From NCBI GenBank assembly GCA_023957775.1, contig JAMLGR010000008.1, positions 117,862-181,861 on the forward strand: a stretch of 64,000 nt of DNA, read 5' to 3'. Source of the DNA: Fimbriimonadaceae bacterium (GTDB lineage Bacteria; Armatimonadota; Fimbriimonadia; Fimbriimonadales; Fimbriimonadaceae). The notes beneath the pieces are model-generated. The model had not been told where the DNA came from and searched no databases. It saw nothing but the letters and a program-made list of their open reading frames with translations. Below are positions 8,682-16,411 of this stretch, piece after piece (the first letter of the stretch is position 1; each line of letters opens with the position of its first letter). The position numbers were made by a program, and so were the translations under genes.

Positions 8682-8716
8682 CTCGCCGCTCCCCCGTTTG
8701 CGGGAGAGGCGGCGAG
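8682..8716 (-). terminator. Long imperfect hairpin downstream of the LTD PEP-CTERM gene
   Basis: The segments 8682-8693 and 8702-8716 can form a 12-bp stem with a 3-base bulge and a short loop. It lies about 50 bases past the stop of the gene that ends at 8764. There is no U-tract, so a terminator role is plausible but unproven. Confidence 0.4.
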
Positions 8717-8763
8717 GTGAGCGAACCCGTTGGGGCCGGGCGAACAGGGACGAGGAGCGAGGT

Positions 8764-9390
8764 CTACGCTCGTCGCCGGCGGCGCAGGGTGGCTGCGGCG
8801 CCAAGCCCGAGGACGAGCAGGGTGGCAGGCTCGGGAACGGGCGTGTAGAGACCGGGGTTTCCTGTGTCGCCCGCGCTGCTTATCCACGATCCAAAGCTGT
8901 CGCCAACGAATGACTGTTCCCACGCCGCATCGTTGTTGAGACCGAGTTGGCTCAGCGGGCCGTTGCGGCTGATGGTGGGAGTGGGGTTCTGATTGTCAGG
9001 GTAGTTGAGCGTGTCCACCAGAACACCATTGTTGTCGAAGAGATTCATGCCATCTGCGTTCGAACTGCTCAGGTTCTGATCGTTGAGTTCGGAAACCTGA
9101 ACGTTGCCGGCCAGACCCCACGCGGTGCGGAAGTCGGCGGCGAACACGTCGGTCATGATCACCGACTCACCCGGCGCAACGACTCCGAACGTGAGGAGGT
9201 ACGCACCGGCGGCGGCGCTGCTGTCGTCGAAACTCCAGCCAGTCATATCGATTGCGCTGTTGCCGATGTTGGTGAACTCGACAAATTCGCCTTGGCCGAT
9301 CGAGCCTCCCACTTCGTACTCTGTGATGCGCATCTGCGCCTGGGCACCGACCGCCGTCGCGAACGCCGCCATCATTGCAAGTCGTTTCAT
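8764..9390 (-). CDS. PEP-CTERM anchored lamin-tail-domain (LTD) exported protein
   Basis: The 208-residue product has a signal peptide ending near AQAQ (about residue 19). A lamin-tail-like beta-sandwich follows (about 21-170) with the typical RITEYEV start, a GEFVEFTNIGN strand pair and the DMTGWSFDD turn. The C-terminus is VPEPAT plus a Leu/Gly/Ala helix and five Arg, a canonical PEP-CTERM. LTD domains occur in many secreted bacterial proteins, often with nucleases or surface anchors, but here the domain stands alone. An AAGGAG ribosome-binding site lies about 11 bases before the ATG, unlike the leaderless-looking neighbour at 7552. The tail is nearly identical to that of the protein at 6665-7552. 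Confidence 0.85.
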   Translation of the reverse strand: MKRLAMMAAFATAVGAQAQMRITEYEVGGSIGQGEFVEFTNIGNSAIDMTGWSFDDSSAAAGAYLLTFGVVAPGESVIMTDVFAADFRTAWGLAGNVQVSELNDQNLSSSNADGMNLFDNNGVLVDTLNYPDNQNPTPTISRNGPLSQLGLNNDAAWEQSFVGDSFGSWISSAGDTGNPGLYTPVPEPATLLVLGLGAAATLRRRRRA

Positions 9391-9725
9391 GGTTTTTCTT
9401 TCTCCTTCTGCGCTAAATCAAAGATGCGCTTTGATGAGAATGCCGAGCGTCGATTAAGAACCGGTTATCGGAAGGTTAAGCCTCCCCGGCCTCGGCGACG
9501 ATCCCCGTCGTACAATGGCGCGGGCCCAACTTGGCACCGTGGGTCCTTGCAACCACCAGGTGAACGTGTTCGTCGACGATCTGTGGCTGGCCAGCACGCG
9601 ACACGAATCCGTGCTGCACACGCTGACGCCGATCTGAGTTGCGATTGCGGGCAAGGACGTTTATGATCCAGTTAAGGACTGACGATGAGGCTTGAGCAGT
9701 GTCCCATGGGACCGGAGGCATGAGC
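9391..9725. other. 335-base gap without a supported gene
   Basis: A 40-codon plus-strand frame (ATG at 9515, stop at 9635-9637) is the only candidate. It has no ribosome-binding site and no recognisable features. A TACAAT hexamer overlaps its start. I do not call it a gene. Confidence 0.4.
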
Positions 9726-9947
9726 ATGATCGGCGCGGCGCTCATGCTCCTCTTCGCGCGGCTGTACTACTGGGTCGGCAAGCAGGAGTATCGACGCGGA
9801 ATCTTGCTTGCCGAGATCAGCGTTATTCTGTGGATCCTTACGGACTTCTGCCTAGGCTTGGGCTGGATGGGTGCCTTCGTCGTGCAGGTTCTGCTCTATG
9901 TTGCTCTGACCATCGTCAACATGGTCCGGGGCCCCAACTTCAAGTGA
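9726..9947 (+). CDS. Small membrane protein of unknown function
   Basis: The 73-residue product is almost entirely hydrophobic. One helix covers about 1-16, a short basic loop (KQEYRRG) follows, and two more hydrophobic stretches run over about 24-41 and 45-65 before a charged end. I chose the ATG at 9726 because a GGAGG site sits 7 bases upstream; upstream in-frame ATG 9720 and GTG 9699 are badly spaced. It is an inner-membrane protein. It stands alone between a PEP-CTERM gene and tRNA-Leu, and no family is recognised. Confidence 0.65.
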   Translation: MIGAALMLLFARLYYWVGKQEYRRGILLAEISVILWILTDFCLGLGWMGAFVVQVLLYVALTIVNMVRGPNFK

Positions 9948-9983
9948 AGGGCCACCGTGTCAGCGCTTGCGATCTCGAGCGCA

Positions 9984-10007
9984 CGACAAACGACAAACGA
10001 CAAACGA
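9984..10007. repeat. Repeat family R1 (ACAAACG heptamers), three units
   Basis: Three tandem GACAAAC-type heptamers lie immediately 3' of the tRNA-Leu gene. This is the simplest copy of the R1 family that recurs at nine or more places in the window. Confidence 0.85.
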
Positions 10008-10012
10008 AGAAA

Positions 10013-10099
<87 letters not shown>

Positions 10100-10110
10100 G
10101 GGCGACCCCG

Positions 10111-10116
10111 ATTATA
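10111..10116 (-). promoter_or_regulatory. -10 box TATAAT of tRNA-Leu
   Basis: A perfect TATAAT on the minus strand begins 11 bases before the mature 5' end of tRNA-Leu. No convincing -35 box is found at 16-18 bp spacing. Confidence 0.6.
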
Positions 10117-10153
10117 GCCCCTCCAACCCACGTTTTCCGCCCCGTGTCAAAGA

Positions 10154-10159
10154 TATACT
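10154..10159 (+). promoter_or_regulatory. -10 box TATACT upstream of the secreted protein gene
   Basis: TATACT lies about 50 bases before the GTG start at 10212 and would give a leader that contains the AGAGGTG ribosome-binding site. The -35 region is poor. Confidence 0.4.
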
Positions 10160-10211
10160 GAGCCGCCGCGATCCGGGCTGGCCCGGATTCTGCGCGGAAA
10201 GAGGTGTCTCT

Positions 10212-11318
10212 GTGATTCGACATGCCGTTCTCGTCGCCCTCGTGGCGGGGGCTCTGATTCCGTGCACTTCCGACGATCAGGCGTACTTCGCCATCCTCGC
10301 CGAAACCAAGGTGGGACGCATGGCCGGAATGCCTCCGATCGATATCGGCGACCTTCCCCCCGGCTTCAAACTGCCCCCCGAAGCCATGATGTTCTCGGGC
10401 AAACCAGTCCGTGCTCTGAGCATTCGTCTCTGGTCCCCCAGCATCGCCCCGCCCGATGCCACCGCCTCCGTGGTTCCGCCGGACGGACTCAAACAAGGCA
10501 AGAAGCTCGATCTCGCTCTGTACCGGCCCGAAGGAACGTCCAGCGGCCGCGCCACACAGGACTTCGACCCCGACTCCAACCCCGAGTTCACCATCAAGAT
10601 CTACTGGGGCTCCTCCGAGACCGTCAAGGATGGACAACCCAAGATCATCAAGTGGGCAGGACTCACGGACGAGCAGAAGGAAGCGATGAAGCAGCAGGCA
10701 CGCGAAGCGCGCGCCGGAAGCTCCTACTTCTACAAGGCGGGATGGACCACCGGCTACTGGCCCACGAAGTCGCAAGCCGGATCGATCGATGCCAACGCCT
10801 CGCTGGTGGGCAAGTACTCGCTCACGACGTCCTACACGGGCAACGTCGAGATCGAGGCGCCCGCCGACGTGGACTTCCTCGCCGGCATCCAGATGTCTTC
10901 GCCCAACCTCGACAAGAAGATCGACCTGAAGAAGGCGATCAAGTTCAAGTGGGACCCCATCGAGCACGCCCTCGGCCTCAACGCGTCGATCATCGGGATG
11001 GAAGGGAAGAACACCCTGATCATCTGGAGCTCCTCCGAGGTCTTCGCCGAAGGCCTGATGGGCGACATGGGCTACCTCCAAATGGCGGAGGTGCGGGATT
11101 ACGTCGAGAAAACCATGTTCATGGCGGGCGATCGTACGAGCGTGGACGTGCCCGCCGGGATCTTCCAAAACGCGGACATGGCGATGTGCACCATGGCCGG
11201 CTATGGTCCGGGAGCCGCGCTCGCCAAGGCCCAGCCGCTGCCGCGCATCCAAACCAAGACCACGCTCCAGCTCATGCTGGGCGGCAAGAAGATGACGGGG
11301 TTCGACGCCCGACGCTAG
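10212..11318 (+). CDS. Exported protein of unknown function
   Basis: The 368-residue product starts at a GTG with an AGAGG site 6-7 bases upstream. A short hydrophobic signal (HAVLVALVAGALIPC) ends in a Cys that could be lipidated, although the lipobox is not classical. The mature part is soluble and rich in beta-structure and charged residues. It contains two extended Gly/Met segments (GRMAGMPPIDIGDLPPG, MGDMGYLQMAEV) but no motif I recognise. It lies 50 bases before the six-hairpin-like gene on the same strand and at the head of a carbohydrate-active run, which may hint at a related extracellular role. Function unknown. Confidence 0.7.
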   Translation: MIRHAVLVALVAGALIPCTSDDQAYFAILAETKVGRMAGMPPIDIGDLPPGFKLPPEAMMFSGKPVRALSIRLWSPSIAPPDATASVVPPDGLKQGKKLDLALYRPEGTSSGRATQDFDPDSNPEFTIKIYWGSSETVKDGQPKIIKWAGLTDEQKEAMKQQAREARAGSSYFYKAGWTTGYWPTKSQAGSIDANASLVGKYSLTTSYTGNVEIEAPADVDFLAGIQMSSPNLDKKIDLKKAIKFKWDPIEHALGLNASIIGMEGKNTLIIWSSSEVFAEGLMGDMGYLQMAEVRDYVEKTMFMAGDRTSVDVPAGIFQNADMAMCTMAGYGPGAALAKAQPLPRIQTKTTLQLMLGGKKMTGFDARR

Positions 11319-11356
11319 CCATCGCCCGCCCCTCGAGGCTCGCTTCGGGGGGCGGG

Positions 11357-11362
11357 TATGGT
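11357..11362 (+). promoter_or_regulatory. -10 hexamer TATGGT, 6 bases before the start (leaderless)
   Basis: TATGGT ends exactly 6 bases before the ATG at 11369, and no ribosome-binding site is present. It fits the TANNNT-N6-ATG pattern seen at several genes here. Confidence 0.5.
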
Positions 11363-11368
11363 CCGGGC

Positions 11369-12712
11369 ATGCTGACCCGGCGCGCCCTTCTGCGGCACTC
11401 CGCCCTGGCCGCGGCCGGGGCGTGTCTGCCGCATTGGGTAAGTGGGCGCGCGAGGGACGACGCCTTGATTCGGAAAGACGACCTCGCCTTCCTTGAGGCC
11501 CTCGCCCGGGCGACCGTCGCCGCAGCCACGATTGCACCCGGAACAGAAACCGGCAACACGGTCGGGTTTCCCCTTGTCACGCCCGGCGGCCACTATCCCG
11601 CGCTCTGGGTGCGCGACTTCTCGATGGCGTGCGGCTGCGGACTGCTCTCCGCCCAGACCATGCGCGACCACCTGCGCCTGATCGCCAAGACGCAGAACGG
11701 CCCCGACGAACGGCGCCTCGCAAGCGGCGCAATCATCCCGCCGTTCGCCATCGCCGACCACATCAACTTCGACGGCCAACCCGTGTTCTATCCAGGCACG
11801 TACGATGCCGGCGAACACCAGGGCGGCGAACCGTGGGGCGTCCTGCCGCCGGTGGACGATCACTACGAATTCATCCATATCGCCGCCCAGCTTTGGAGGA
11901 CCACGCGCGACGCGACCTTCTTGGCGGAGCGGATCGAGGGACGCACCCTTTGGGAACGCCTCCAACTTGCGCTCGATGTGCCGACCGTCGATGACGCCTC
12001 AGGCATGATCAAAACCGACGTGGCGCGACGTGCGGTCGGGTTCGGTTTCTGCGACACGGTTTTCCTCACCGGAGCGATGCTCTTCGCCTCCCTGCTGCGC
12101 TATCGCGCACTGGGCGAGATGCTCGAACTCAGGCATGCAGCGGGACACCCAGACCCCATCGGCAAGTACGCATTTTTCCAGGAGTGGATGGCCATGCACC
12201 TCGCCGAGACCTTCGGCTCCGACGGCTGGTTGTCGGCCGCGACCGGCGTGGGACGCCAGCCCGATGTGTGGGGCACCCTATTCTCGCTCGATTTGGGCGT
12301 GCTGAAAGGGAAGCGCAAGGAAACGGCGCTCGACGTGGTGGTCGGTGCCTTCGACGCGGGCTCGATCACGTTCGAAGGGGCGGTCCGCCACGTCCCGAGG
12401 GACCATGACTTCTCCCCGACCTCGGCCTGGGAGAAGACGGCGGGCGTTCCGCTCAACACCTATCAAAACGGCGCCTACTGGCATGTCCCCACGGGGTGGC
12501 TCGCCCGAGCCTTGGCCCAGCGGGACCCCAACCGGGCCAAGCGCGTGGTCAATGCGATGATCGCCCACTTCAGGGCGGAGGATTGGCGCACGCATGACCG
12601 TCAGGGCGCGCCCTGGGAGTGTCTCGGGGCCAAGGGCTACCGGCAAAACCCGGTCTACATGGCCTCGATCACGATGCCTCTACAGTCGCTTCGCGCGAAA
12701 GCGTCGATCTGA
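11369..12712 (+). CDS. Six-hairpin (alpha/alpha)6 glycosidase-like exported protein
   Basis: The 447-residue protein begins with a Tat-like signal: a TRRALL motif followed by an Ala-rich hydrophobic segment ending near ACLPHW. The body has the look of the (alpha/alpha)6-barrel glycosidases (GH15/GH63/GDE relatives). Key segments are PALWVRDFSMAC near residue 78, a YPGTYDAGEHQGG loop, GYRQNP near the C-terminus and NTYQNGAYWHVPTGW. The WVRDF segment carries the Arg-Asp pair often found at the substrate-binding end of these barrels. I cannot name a family or substrate. It lies upstream of GH2 and GH15 genes. The start is chosen by the twin-Arg signal and the TATGGT box 6 bases upstream. Confidence 0.65.
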   Translation: MLTRRALLRHSALAAAGACLPHWVSGRARDDALIRKDDLAFLEALARATVAAATIAPGTETGNTVGFPLVTPGGHYPALWVRDFSMACGCGLLSAQTMRDHLRLIAKTQNGPDERRLASGAIIPPFAIADHINFDGQPVFYPGTYDAGEHQGGEPWGVLPPVDDHYEFIHIAAQLWRTTRDATFLAERIEGRTLWERLQLALDVPTVDDASGMIKTDVARRAVGFGFCDTVFLTGAMLFASLLRYRALGEMLELRHAAGHPDPIGKYAFFQEWMAMHLAETFGSDGWLSAATGVGRQPDVWGTLFSLDLGVLKGKRKETALDVVVGAFDAGSITFEGAVRHVPRDHDFSPTSAWEKTAGVPLNTYQNGAYWHVPTGWLARALAQRDPNRAKRVVNAMIAHFRAEDWRTHDRQGAPWECLGAKGYRQNPVYMASITMPLQSLRAKASI

Positions 12713-12736
12713 GGAGATTTCCCGACATTCTCGGCG

Positions 12737-12742
12737 CACAAT
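12737..12742 (+). promoter_or_regulatory. -10 hexamer CACAAT, 6 bases before the start (leaderless)
   Basis: CACAAT ends 6 bases before the ATG at 12749 with no Shine-Dalgarno sequence. It matches TANNNT only partly (C at the first position). Confidence 0.4.
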
Positions 12743-12748
12743 CGCTTC

Positions 12749-15700
12749 ATGGAGCGATTGCGTGGCCTCTTGCTGGGTCTGATGTTGGTGGCTGCCTGTG
12801 GGGCAACGGCCCAGGAAGGGAACCTCGGGCGGAGCGCGCGCGCCTCTGCCTCGGAGTTTCAACCCGGGTTGCCCGCCAACCTCGCTGTCGATGGCACGAT
12901 GGACACGCGCTGGTCCGGCATCCCCGGCCACAACAGCGGCGTCTGGTTCCAACTGGAGTGGGGCCGGCCCGTGGAGATTGCCGAATTGCTGGTCCGACAG
13001 TACGGGCGCTACACGTTTGAGTGGGACGTCGAGACGTGGGACGACACGGCGGGCCGATGGATGCCGGCCGGACACTTCGGCAAGCCCAACGTTCGCCTTC
13101 CCGGTCTTGTGCTGTGCCCGATTCAACCCGCGCGCACCACGTCCCGCGTCCGGATCGCGAACATCACCAATGGGCCGAGCTTCACCGAAGTCGAGGTCTA
13201 TGGACCCGCCCACCGCCACCTGCCCGAGGTGCATCTCGCGTCCGACCTGCGCGGCAACTTTGTAGGGATTCTCTGCGACTCGCTGGGTGCCCAGCCGCTC
13301 GCGGGACACTTGGTCGACTTGGAAGGGAATGCCGGCGGCCATGCTTGGAGCCGAAGGGTGGAGACCGACGAGCACGGGATGTTCTTCGCCCCGATGCCCG
13401 TGGGTCTGAGAGGCATGGTCCGCGCCACGTCTTTGGGCGCCACCCCCGCGCAGCTTCCGGCGATCGGATTCCAGCGGGCGGTGACCCCCCTCGGACCCGA
13501 CGCGCAAAGGACCGAACTGGCCAAAGGCTGGCGCTTCGCGCTCGATCCACCCCAGGGGTTCGAACGCCCCGCGTTCGACGATGCTGGATGGTCGCCCATC
13601 GCGGTGCCCGCGCACTGGGAGATGGAGGGGTTCCGCTCGCTCTCGGGGCGCGGGGGCTATCGGGTCCGGTTTCCAGCGCCTCCAGGCAGCGGCCGCGCTC
13701 TGTTGCGGTTCGACGGCGTGTACAGCGGCGCCCGCGTGTGGTTGAACGGCACCGAGGTGGCGAGGCACGAGGGGGGTTTCACCCCGTTCGAGGCCGACGT
13801 GACCCACCTGTTGCGCCCAGAAAACGTGCTTGCGCTCGAGGTGGTGGAGCACACGAACGTGAGCGACAACCTCGACAAGATGAGCCAGTACGCGGACTTC
13901 CCGCTGGCCGGCATCATCCGCAAAGTCACGCTCGTCCGGGTGCCCAGCGTCCACGTCGAGGCGCTCGAGCAGAGCTGCACGTTCGCCGCGGGCGTTGCCC
14001 GCGTGGAGGGGACGGTTCGTGCGATCAACCGCTCGCCGCGCGCCGTGGCGGCCGGAGGCGCCCGGCTTTCTCTGCTAGAACCTGACGGTACCCTTGTCGC
14101 CCGAACGACGGCATCGCTGGCGCGTCTCGCTCCCGAGGCCGTGGGAGAAGGGTCCTTCGCGCTCACGATCCCCAACCCTCGCGCGTGGAGCGCCGAGAGC
14201 CCGACCCTCTACACGCTGCGCATCGAGCTGACGGACGGCCGTACGACCGTTCAGACCCTCGATCAGCGGATCGGCTTGCGCGAGACGCGGGTGGTGGGTT
14301 CCGAGGTGCTCATCAACGGCCGACCCGTGAAGTTTCGCGGCACGTGCCACCACGATTCGCACCCGTTGCTGGGCCGCGCGGTCACCCCGGCGCTGACCCG
14401 CCAAGACCTGCGCATGATGCGCGAGGCGAACCTGAACGCCGTCCGCACCTCGCACTATCCGCCGATCCCCGAGCTGGTGGAGGATGCCGACGAGATGGGG
14501 CTTTACGTGGAGGACGAGGCCGACTTTTGCTGGGTCGGGGTCGCGGACGATCTGCGCAACGTGCCCCGAATCCTCCAGCTCACCGGAGAGTTGCTGGCGC
14601 GCGACCGCAACCACCCCTCGGTGTTCATGTGGTCGCTTTGCAACGAGAGCGAGTTCGGGTTCGCCTTCGAGCGCAGCCACGAGTGGGTGCGGAGGGTGGA
14701 TCCCAGCCGGCCGACGGGCGCGGCCATCAGCGCTCCCTTGGAAATCGCCACACTGCACAACCCCATCTCGGTGGCGCGCATCGCCGCCAACGAGACGCTG
14801 CGGCAGCCCTTGTTCTTCGATGAGGCCTGGTGCATCTTCCAAGGCATCTTTGGCGACGTCGGGGAGATGTGGGTGGACCCTGGGATTCGCGATTACTACG
14901 CGGCGCCCCTGCAGGAGATCTACCGCGCGTTTATGCAGAGCAAGGCGACCCAGGGCTCGATGATCTGGTGCTGGGCCGACGACCTGTTTTGCGTGCCAGG
15001 CCGAGGTCTCGAATATGGGCGGGACACCACGCGGAGCCATTTCGCAGATGCCGCCTACACCTTGCCGGGAAGGGGGATCGTGGGCGATGCGCCGTGGGGT
15101 GTGGTGGACGGATGGCGACGCCGCAAGCCCGAGTTCTGGATCGTGAAGAAGCTTCACTCTCCCGTCAAGATGCGGGAGCGGCAGGTGTCTCTCGCGCGCG
15201 ACTTGACGCTCGAGGTGTCCAACGAGTACGACTTCACGAACCTGTCTGCCATTCGGACGACCTACGCGATCGGGGATCGAAGCGGAACGCTCCATCTCGA
15301 CGTGCCGCCGCGATCGAGCGGGCGTTTCACGATTCCGGCGATCCCGTCCTTCCAAGCGGGGGAAGACCTGCGGATCGTCTTCCGTGCCCTCGACGGGGGC
15401 GTGATCGACGAGTTTCGATTCCCGACCTCGTCCCCTGCCGAAGTCAAGCCCACGCTCGCCACACGGCCGATCGTGATCCGCGAGGAGAGCGTGTTGGCGG
15501 GGCAGAGCGTGCACCTCGTGGGCGACGGGTTCGAACTGGCGTTCGACCGGGGCGGGGGTTTCCTGCGCCGGTGCGTGCGGGGGCGTTCCCCATTGCTGCT
15601 TGAGTTTCCGGCCGTGCACGTCCTTCGGGCGGACGCGCCGGAGGCCCCCCTCCCCGGCCGCAACGAGTGGCGCCTCGAGGCGATGGACGTCAAGAAGGAG

Positions 15701-16279
15701 GGCGTCAACGTGCGTGTTGTTCTGAAGGGTCGCTACCGGGAGTTCGAGGGCGGCTACGACCTGCTCGTCTCACCCGAGGGGGAGGTGACGGTCCGGAGCC
15801 GGTTCCAGTACACGGGCGAGGAGTTTCGGGCAAGGGAGGTCGGCATGCGCTTCTCGGTCCCGCGCGCGTGCGACACCTTCTCCTGGCATCGGCTGGCGGA
15901 GTGGGGCGCGTACCCTTCCGACCACATCGGGCGGCCCGTCGGAACGGCCCGTGCCTTCCCGCAACACGGCACCGAAGTTCCCCCGAATTGGGCTTGGAGC
16001 CAGGACCTCTCCCCAATGGGCTCGAACGACTTTCGCAGCACGAAGCGCAACGTCGTCGATGCCGAGATCGCGTATCCCGACGGGGTGGGCGTGCGGGTTT
16101 GGTCGGGAGGCAAGCAATCGGTCCGGGCGATGGTGGAGACCGATCGCATCAGCGTGCATGTGAACGACTGGTATGGCGGCACCCACGTGGGTTGGAACGA
16201 GTGGATCTCCAACTACGGGGCGGGGAAGCTCGTCAAGACCGGCGACGTGATCGAGTCGACGCTCCGGCTGCGGCTGTGA
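12749..16279 (+). CDS. Exported GH2 family glycosidase (beta-galactosidase/glucuronidase-like) with N-terminal F5/8 discoidin domain
   Basis: The 1176-residue enzyme has a signal peptide (about 1-22, ending ATAQ). An F5/8-type C domain follows (about 25-150; ASEFQPGLPANLAVDGTMDTRW start), then a small linker domain. A GH2 sugar-binding jelly roll runs from about 250 to 400, an Ig-like domain to about 510, and a TIM barrel from about 510. Asn-Glu in MWSLCNESE places the acid/base at Glu633. FFDEAW places a candidate nucleophile at Glu692. A long C-terminal beta-rich region completes it. It probably hydrolyses beta-linked glycans outside the cytoplasm; the sugar specificity cannot be read from sequence. 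It is the largest member of a glycosidase run (11.4-18.2 kb). Confidence 0.85.
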   Translation: MERLRGLLLGLMLVAACGATAQEGNLGRSARASASEFQPGLPANLAVDGTMDTRWSGIPGHNSGVWFQLEWGRPVEIAELLVRQYGRYTFEWDVETWDDTAGRWMPAGHFGKPNVRLPGLVLCPIQPARTTSRVRIANITNGPSFTEVEVYGPAHRHLPEVHLASDLRGNFVGILCDSLGAQPLAGHLVDLEGNAGGHAWSRRVETDEHGMFFAPMPVGLRGMVRATSLGATPAQLPAIGFQRAVTPLGPDAQRTELAKGWRFALDPPQGFERPAFDDAGWSPIAVPAHWEMEGFRSLSGRGGYRVRFPAPPGSGRALLRFDGVYSGARVWLNGTEVARHEGGFTPFEADVTHLLRPENVLALEVVEHTNVSDNLDKMSQYADFPLAGIIRKVTLVRVPSVHVEALEQSCTFAAGVARVEGTVRAINRSPRAVAAGGARLSLLEPDGTLVARTTASLARLAPEAVGEGSFALTIPNPRAWSAESPTLYTLRIELTDGRTTVQTLDQRIGLRETRVVGSEVLINGRPVKFRGTCHHDSHPLLGRAVTPALTRQDLRMMREANLNAVRTSHYPPIPELVEDADEMGLYVEDEADFCWVGVADDLRNVPRILQLTGELLARDRNHPSVFMWSLCNESEFGFAFERSHEWVRRVDPSRPTGAAISAPLEIATLHNPISVARIAANETLRQPLFFDEAWCIFQGIFGDVGEMWVDPGIRDYYAAPLQEIYRAFMQSKATQGSMIWCWADDLFCVPGRGLEYGRDTTRSHFADAAYTLPGRGIVGDAPWGVVDGWRRRKPEFWIVKKLHSPVKMRERQVSLARDLTLEVSNEYDFTNLSAIRTTYAIGDRSGTLHLDVPPRSSGRFTIPAIPSFQAGEDLRIVFRALDGGVIDEFRFPTSSPAEVKPTLATRPIVIREESVLAGQSVHLVGDGFELAFDRGGGFLRRCVRGRSPLLLEFPAVHVLRADAPEAPLPGRNEWRLEAMDVKKEGVNVRVVLKGRYREFEGGYDLLVSPEGEVTVRSRFQYTGEEFRAREVGMRFSVPRACDTFSWHRLAEWGAYPSDHIGRPVGTARAFPQHGTEVPPNWAWSQDLSPMGSNDFRSTKRNVVDAEIAYPDGVGVRVWSGGKQSVRAMVETDRISVHVNDWYGGTHVGWNEWISNYGAGKLVKTGDVIESTLRLRL

Positions 16280-16283
16280 GGGA

Positions 16284-16312
16284 ACGGGTTCCTCGCAGCG
16301 CGAAGAACCCGT
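16284..16312. terminator. Hairpin after the GH2 gene (or after a PEP-CTERM relic on the other strand)
   Basis: ACGGGTTC (16284-16291) pairs perfectly with GAACCCGT (16305-16312) around a 13-base loop, just after the GH2 stop. No U-tract follows on either strand. It also lies just 3' of the PEP-CTERM-like relic read on the minus strand. Confidence 0.4.
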
Positions 16313-16325
16313 CCGACGGATTCGG

Positions 16326-16373
16326 CTACGCCTTGCGGCGGCGCCGAAGGAGTGCGCCGGCGCCCAGGGCCAC
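16326..16373 (-). pseudogene. Relic of a PEP-CTERM C-terminal tail
   Basis: On the minus strand the last codons before a TAG at 16326-16328 read VALGAGALLRRRRKA. This is the hydrophobic-helix-plus-Arg ending of the PEP-CTERM proteins at 6.7-9.4 kb (VLGLGALATLRRRRRA). Upstream the frame runs directly into R1 repeat units and no PEP motif or gene body remains. It looks like a gene 3' end stranded by repeat insertion or deletion. GC-rich coincidence cannot be ruled out for so short a segment. Confidence 0.35.
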
Positions 16374-16402
16374 CAACCACAAACCACCAACCACAAACCA
16401 TA
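16369..16402. repeat. Repeat family R1 array before the GH15 gene
   Basis: Four or five CCAACCACAAA-type units occupy the gap and run up to the CATAAT box of the GH15 gene. Confidence 0.85.
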
Positions 16403-16404
16403 AT
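16399..16404 (+). promoter_or_regulatory. -10 hexamer CATAAT, 7 bases before the GH15 start
   Basis: CATAAT overlaps the last R1 repeat unit and ends 7 bases before the ATG at 16412. There is no Shine-Dalgarno sequence, so a leaderless message is likely if this is the promoter. Confidence 0.45.
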
Positions 16405-16411
16405 CCCAGCC

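Larger units (their letters stand above)
8308..8763. other. 456-base gap holding a possible gene relic and a hairpin
   Basis: Apart from the promoter of the gene ending at 7654, this gap holds no intact gene. It contains a plus-strand stretch with protein-like codon patterns in two frames (listed separately) and a strong hairpin at 8682-8716. It is visibly less GC-rich than its flanks. Confidence 0.5.

Noticed and set aside
9515..9637. 40-codon plus-strand frame starting at a TACAAT box
   Set aside because: No ribosome-binding site, no features, and an ATG inside the hexamer is not a credible leaderless start.
14075..15619. 514-codon minus-strand frame opposite the GH2 gene
   Set aside because: Shadow frame: the GH2 catalytic motifs are on the plus strand, and this frame has no motif, no start signal and biased composition.
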